A DNA stretch of 7,770 nucleotides from Gammaproteobacteria bacterium (GTDB lineage Bacteria > Pseudomonadota > Gammaproteobacteria > Thiohalorhabdales > Thiohalorhabdaceae): contig JAHEOG010000068.1 in NCBI GenBank assembly GCA_018609925.1, positions 1 through 7,770 on the forward strand, in the 5' to 3' direction. Below, in pieces: positions 5,349-7,770 of the stretch. Made by a program: the position numbers and the translations under genes. The notes beneath the pieces were generated by a model. That model was given only the letters and a program-made list of their open reading frames with translations, did no database searches and had not been told where the DNA came from. Each line of letters begins with the position of its first letter. Position 1 is the first letter of the stretch.

Positions 5349-6470
5349 TCAGGCGCCTCCGGCCTCGCCGAGCTCGGCGGCGAAATCCGCCGGACGCACC
5401 GGAACGCGCCGGGGACCCCAGCCCCCGGGACCCTCCGCGAAGACGCCGGCGCAGGGGGTACCGCAGCCCCGGCACCGTCCATCCGTGTCGAGGCCCCACT
5501 CGGAGAGCTGGTACCAGTCCCGGCCGATCACCCGCTCGCCGCAGTGGTGGCAGTAGGTGCTCTGGCCGGCCTTGTCGTGGACATTGCCGGTGTAGGCGTA
5601 GCGGATGCCGTTGGCCAGGGCGATGCGCCGTGCCCGGTTGAGGGTCTCCGGCGGGGTCGGCGGATGGTCCGGCATCTTGAAGTCGGGATGGAAGGCGGTG
5701 AAGTGCATGGGCACATCGGGGCCCAGCTCGTCCCGGACCCAGCGGGTCATGGCGTCGATCTCCTCGGGGCTGTCGTTCTCCCCCGGGATCAGCAGTGTGG
5801 TCAGCTCCAGCCAGACGTCGGTCTCGTGGTAGAGGTAGCGCACCGTATCGAGCACGGGCCCCAGATCCGAGCCGGTGAGGCGCTTGTAGAAGCGCTCGGT
5901 GAATGCCTTCAGGTCGATGTTCACCGCGTCCATGTGGGCGTAGAACTCGGCCCTGGGCTCGGGGCAGACGTAGCCGGCGGAGACCCCCACTGTACGGATC
6001 CCGCGCTCGTGGCAGGCGCGGGCGATGTCGATGGCGTACTCGTGGAAGATCACGGGGTCGTTGTAGGTGAAGGCGATGGAGGCGGCCCCGACGCGCTCGG
6101 CCGTGTAGGCCACCAGCTCGGGCGAGGCCTGGTCGGCGAGCGTGTCCATCTGCCGGGATTTGCTCATGTCCCAGTTCTGGCAGAACTTGCAGGCCAGGTT
6201 GCAGCCGGCGGTGCCGAAGGACAGCACCGAGCTCCCGGGCAGGAAGTGGTTCAGGGGCTTCTTCTCGATGGGATCGACGCAGAAACCAGAGGAGCGGCCG
6301 TAGGTCGTCAGCACGATCTGATCGCTCTGGCGGCCGCGGACGAAGCACAGCCCCCGCTGGCCCTCCTTGAGCTTGCAGAAGCGGGGGCACAGATCGCACT
6401 GGATCCGGCCGTCGTCCAATTGATGCCAATAGCGGGTGGCAACGCCTTCCAACTGTTCGCGCTCGCTCAA
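5349..6470 (-). CDS. amrS: AmmeMemoRadiSam system radical SAM enzyme
   Basis: This is the radical SAM member of the AmmeMemoRadiSam triad, related to the pyruvate formate-lyase-activating enzyme group. The 373-residue protein begins with a Cys-rich segment (C25, C28, C32, C42). The core motif follows: SFGTAGCNLACKFCQNWD, with C90, C94 and C97 as 4Fe-4S ligands. Later motifs typical of the family are FTYNDPVIFHEY, DAVNIDLKAF, LELTTLLIPGEND and MHFTAFHPDFKM. A C-terminal zinc-ribbon-like part holds C307xxC310 and C333xxC336xxxC340. The start codon is TTG, with AAAGGAG ending 7 nt upstream. It is divergent from amrB across a 142-nt gap that holds an RpoH-type promoter pointing at this gene. The substrate is unknown. 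Confidence 0.95.
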   Translation of the reverse strand: MSEREQLEGVATRYWHQLDDGRIQCDLCPRFCKLKEGQRGLCFVRGRQSDQIVLTTYGRSSGFCVDPIEKKPLNHFLPGSSVLSFGTAGCNLACKFCQNWDMSKSRQMDTLADQASPELVAYTAERVGAASIAFTYNDPVIFHEYAIDIARACHERGIRTVGVSAGYVCPEPRAEFYAHMDAVNIDLKAFTERFYKRLTGSDLGPVLDTVRYLYHETDVWLELTTLLIPGENDSPEEIDAMTRWVRDELGPDVPMHFTAFHPDFKMPDHPPTPPETLNRARRIALANGIRYAYTGNVHDKAGQSTYCHHCGERVIGRDWYQLSEWGLDTDGRCRGCGTPCAGVFAEGPGGWGPRRVPVRPADFAAELGEAGGA

Positions 6471-6484
6471 CGCAACACTCCTTT
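6468..6484 (-). promoter_or_regulatory. Ribosome-binding site and TTG start of amrS
   Basis: On the minus strand AAAGGAG (6484-6478) is followed by 7 nt and then TTG AGC GAG CGC (start 6470). No in-frame ATG is close to this site, and the Ser-Glu-Arg start leads directly into conserved sequence. A second TTG lies 5 nt upstream but is out of frame. Confidence 0.7.
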
Positions 6485-6514
6485 GGCCCTCGCGGAGCCA
6501 TCGTCCTCCCCCCT

Positions 6515-6543
6515 AGATGGGTTCGAGCCGGCCCGATTTCAAA
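6515..6543 (-). promoter_or_regulatory. Sigma-32 (RpoH) type promoter of amrS
   Basis: Read on the minus strand, TTTGAAA (6543-6537) differs from the RpoH -35 element CTTGAAA only at its first base. After a 14-nt spacer comes ACCCATCT (6522-6515), which matches CCCCATNT at all but the first base. Transcription would start near 6508, leaving a leader of about 38 nt before the TTG at 6470. Apart from the hsp20 promoter, this is the best sigma-32 match I found in the window. It is predicted from motif match only. Confidence 0.65.
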
Positions 6544-6553
6544 CGCGAAGGGG

Positions 6554-6580
6554 GTTGAAAAGGGGGCCTCCTCCCTACAC
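6554..6580 (+). promoter_or_regulatory. Weak candidate promoter for amrB
   Basis: GTTGAAA (6554-6560) resembles an RpoH or sigma-70 -35 element facing amrB. The downstream half is poor: CCCTACAC (6573-6580, 12-nt spacer) matches only four of seven defined positions of CCCCATNT, and no good TATAAT is present. Transcripts from here would begin downstream of the 5' arm of the hairpin at 6567-6607 and could not form it. I offer it as a possibility only. Confidence 0.25.
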
Positions 6581-6607
6581 CTTTGTGAGGAAAGGCAGGG
6601 AGGAAGG
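6567..6607 (+). promoter_or_regulatory. Potential hairpin sequestering the amrB Shine-Dalgarno
   Basis: TCCTCCCT (6569-6576) is the exact complement of AGGGAGGA (6597-6604), which lies in the ribosome-binding region of amrB. CC (6567-6568) can extend the stem to GG (6606-6607) across one bulged A. Inside it, CCTTT (6580-6584) pairs with AAAGG (6591-6595) around the 6-nt loop GTGAGG. The 15 pairs, with a small 3x1 internal loop, would cover most of the purine-rich ribosome-binding region just before the TTG at 6613. This layout is typical of translational switches such as RNA thermometers. No ligand-binding core of a known riboswitch is seen. Confidence 0.5.
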
Positions 6608-6612
6608 AGCCG

Positions 6613-7395
6613 TTGAGCATCGAAGAGCGCGCCCCCGCCGTGGCCGGGAAGTTCTACCCGAGCGATCCCGAGGCACTGCAAGCGGAGGTCCGGAGCCTGC
6701 TGGAGCGGGCACCGGATCCCCGGGATCCGGTGCCCAAGGCGGTCATTGCGCCGCACGCGGCCTACCCGTTCTCCGGCAGTGTCGCCGGTCGCGCCTACGC
6801 GGCCGTGGCAGCCCGGGCCGACGCCATCGAGCGGGTGATTCTGGCTGGGCCCTCCCATTTCGTGCCCTTCCCGGGGATCGCGCTGCCCCCGGCGGCGTAT
6901 CTGCGCACCCCGTTGGGCCGGATCCCGGTGGACGCCCGCGATTGCGGGGATCTGCCGGTCCGGGCCGACGCCCACGGCCGGGAGCACAGCCTGGAGGTCC
7001 AGCTCCCCCTCCTGCAGGAGATTCTGGGGGAGTTCAGTGTGGTCCCCCTGGCGGTGGGCCGATCGGAGCCGGAGGAGATTGGGGCACTTCTGGAGCGGCT
7101 CTGGGACGATGAGCGAACCCTGGTGGTGGTGAGCTCGGACCTCTCCCACTACCTCGACGACGCCTCCGCGCGGCGCCAGGACCGGGAAACCGCCGAGGCC
7201 ATCGAGGCCCTGGACCACGACAGCCTGGGCCCGGAGAACGCCTGCGGCTTCGAGCCCATTGCCGGCCTGCTGTGGCTGGCGAAACGGGCCGGGCACCGGA
7301 TCACCACCGCCGAGCTGGCCACCTCCGCCGACGCCGGGGCCCCGCCCGAGCGGGTGGTGGGCTACGGGGCCTTCCTGCTGGAGGAGGCGGCATGA
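6613..7395 (+). CDS. amrB: AmmeMemoRadiSam system protein B, MEMO1 family
   Basis: MEMO proteins share a fold with class III ring-opening dioxygenases, and human MEMO1 binds metal. The bacterial role within AmmeMemoRadiSam is not settled. The 260-residue protein has the expected family order: APAVAGKFYPSD at the N-terminus, APHAAYPFSG (His48), AGPSHF (His82), REHSLEVQLPLLQ (His125), VVVSSDLSHYLDD (Asp176, His179) and NACGFEPI (Cys211). His48, His82 and Cys211 correspond to the metal site of the human protein. The start is TTG at 6613, three nt after AAGGAG and nine after GGAGG; the conserved N-terminus begins seven codons in, so the start is well placed. It overlaps amrA by 4 bp. APHAAY replaces the usual APHAGY. 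Confidence 0.95.
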   Translation: MSIEERAPAVAGKFYPSDPEALQAEVRSLLERAPDPRDPVPKAVIAPHAAYPFSGSVAGRAYAAVAARADAIERVILAGPSHFVPFPGIALPPAAYLRTPLGRIPVDARDCGDLPVRADAHGREHSLEVQLPLLQEILGEFSVVPLAVGRSEPEEIGALLERLWDDERTLVVVSSDLSHYLDDASARRQDRETAEAIEALDHDSLGPENACGFEPIAGLLWLAKRAGHRITTAELATSADAGAPPERVVGYGAFLLEEAA

Positions 7396-7770
7396 GCGGG
7401 TCGACCTCCCCCCGCCCGGTTCGCCACGACCCGGGGCCCCTTCCCTGGATCCGGCCCTTCGGCGAGGAGCTGCACGAGCTCGCCCACGCCGCCATCGATC
7501 AGGGGTTGGCTGGAGAGGGGCCGTCCGAGCCGGATCCCCACCGCTACCCCTCTCCCCTACGCGAGCCCGGAGCGGCCTTCGTCACCCTCCGGCTTGGGGG
7601 ACATCTCCGCGGCTGTCTCGGCTCCACCGAGGCCCAGCGCCCCTTGGTACACGAGGTGGCGAACAATGCCTACCGAGCGGCCTTCCGGGATCCCCGCTAC
7701 CCACCCCTGACGCCCGCGGAACGCCCCGAGCTCACGCTCGGCATCGAGGTGCTCGGGCCCGCGGAGACCC
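7392..7770 (+). CDS. amrA: AmmeMemoRadiSam system protein A, AMMECR1 domain (3' end outside window)
   Basis: This is the AMMECR1-domain member of the AmmeMemoRadiSam triad; its biochemical activity is unknown. The ATG at 7392 lies in an ATGA overlap with the amrB stop, which indicates translational coupling. The visible 126 residues begin with about 20 variable residues. Recognisable AMMECR1 sequence follows: GAAFVTLRLGGHLRGCLGS (the LRGC-x-GS signature, residues 72-78), QRPLVHEVANNAYRAAFRDP, RYPPLTPAERPELTLGIEVL. AMMECR1 domains are about 170-200 residues, so the last third is beyond the window edge. No frameshift is seen. It should share function and expression with amrB and amrS. Confidence 0.93.
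   Translation, partial: MSGSTSPRPVRHDPGPLPWIRPFGEELHELAHAAIDQGLAGEGPSEPDPHRYPSPLREPGAAFVTLRLGGHLRGCLGSTEAQRPLVHEVANNAYRAAFRDPRYPPLTPAERPELTLGIEVLGPAET

Noticed and set aside
4938..7296. Long overlapping frames on both strands (about 724 and 685 codons) across the ybhB-like, amrS and amrB genes
   Set aside because: They overlap genes with intact family motifs, show no conserved domains of their own, and have the composition of shadow frames in high-GC DNA.

Overview
The window is a GC-rich stretch of bacterial chromosome. MltF, a CbpA/CbpM co-chaperone pair, a PA0069-family radical SAM protein and RpoH-type promoter sequences together suggest a gammaproteobacterium, perhaps an ectothiorhodospiraceae-like lineage. 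That placement is inference; no rRNA or other phylogenetic marker is present. There are nine protein-coding genes, no RNA genes, no mobile elements and no CRISPR array. Every gap between genes is under 200 bp.

Layout. Positions 1-1163 (minus) hold mltF, a lytic transglycosylase lipoprotein whose 3' end lies outside the window. Divergent from it are hsp20 (1351-1803), cbpA (1951-2943) and, 3 nt after the cbpA stop, a 419-aa gene (2947-4206). That last gene joins a CbpM/MerR-like chaperone-modulator domain to a complete-looking PA0069-family radical SAM domain. Converging on it from the right is a minus-strand series: amrS (6470-5349, radical SAM), a YbhB/PEBP-family gene (5273-4809) and an NlpC/P60 lipoprotein (4730-4224). 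Divergent from amrS are amrB (6613-7395, MEMO family) and amrA (7392 to the window end, AMMECR1 family), which overlap by 4 bp. AmrA, AmrB and AmrS form the AmmeMemoRadiSam set, whose biochemical role is to my knowledge unresolved.

How the genes may work together. Two good sigma-32 (RpoH) promoter matches are visible: one before hsp20 (1254-1281) and one on the minus strand before amrS (6515-6543). The gene preceding amrB has a potential 15-bp hairpin that would cover its ribosome-binding site. The working picture is a protein-quality-control and heat-shock neighbourhood: a holdase (Hsp20), a DnaK co-chaperone (CbpA) with its modulator fused to a radical SAM enzyme, and AmmeMemoRadiSam apparently under the same stress sigma factor. 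Cell-envelope hydrolases lie at both ends of this block. The most unusual items are the CbpM-radical SAM fusion and the heat-shock-type control of amrS.
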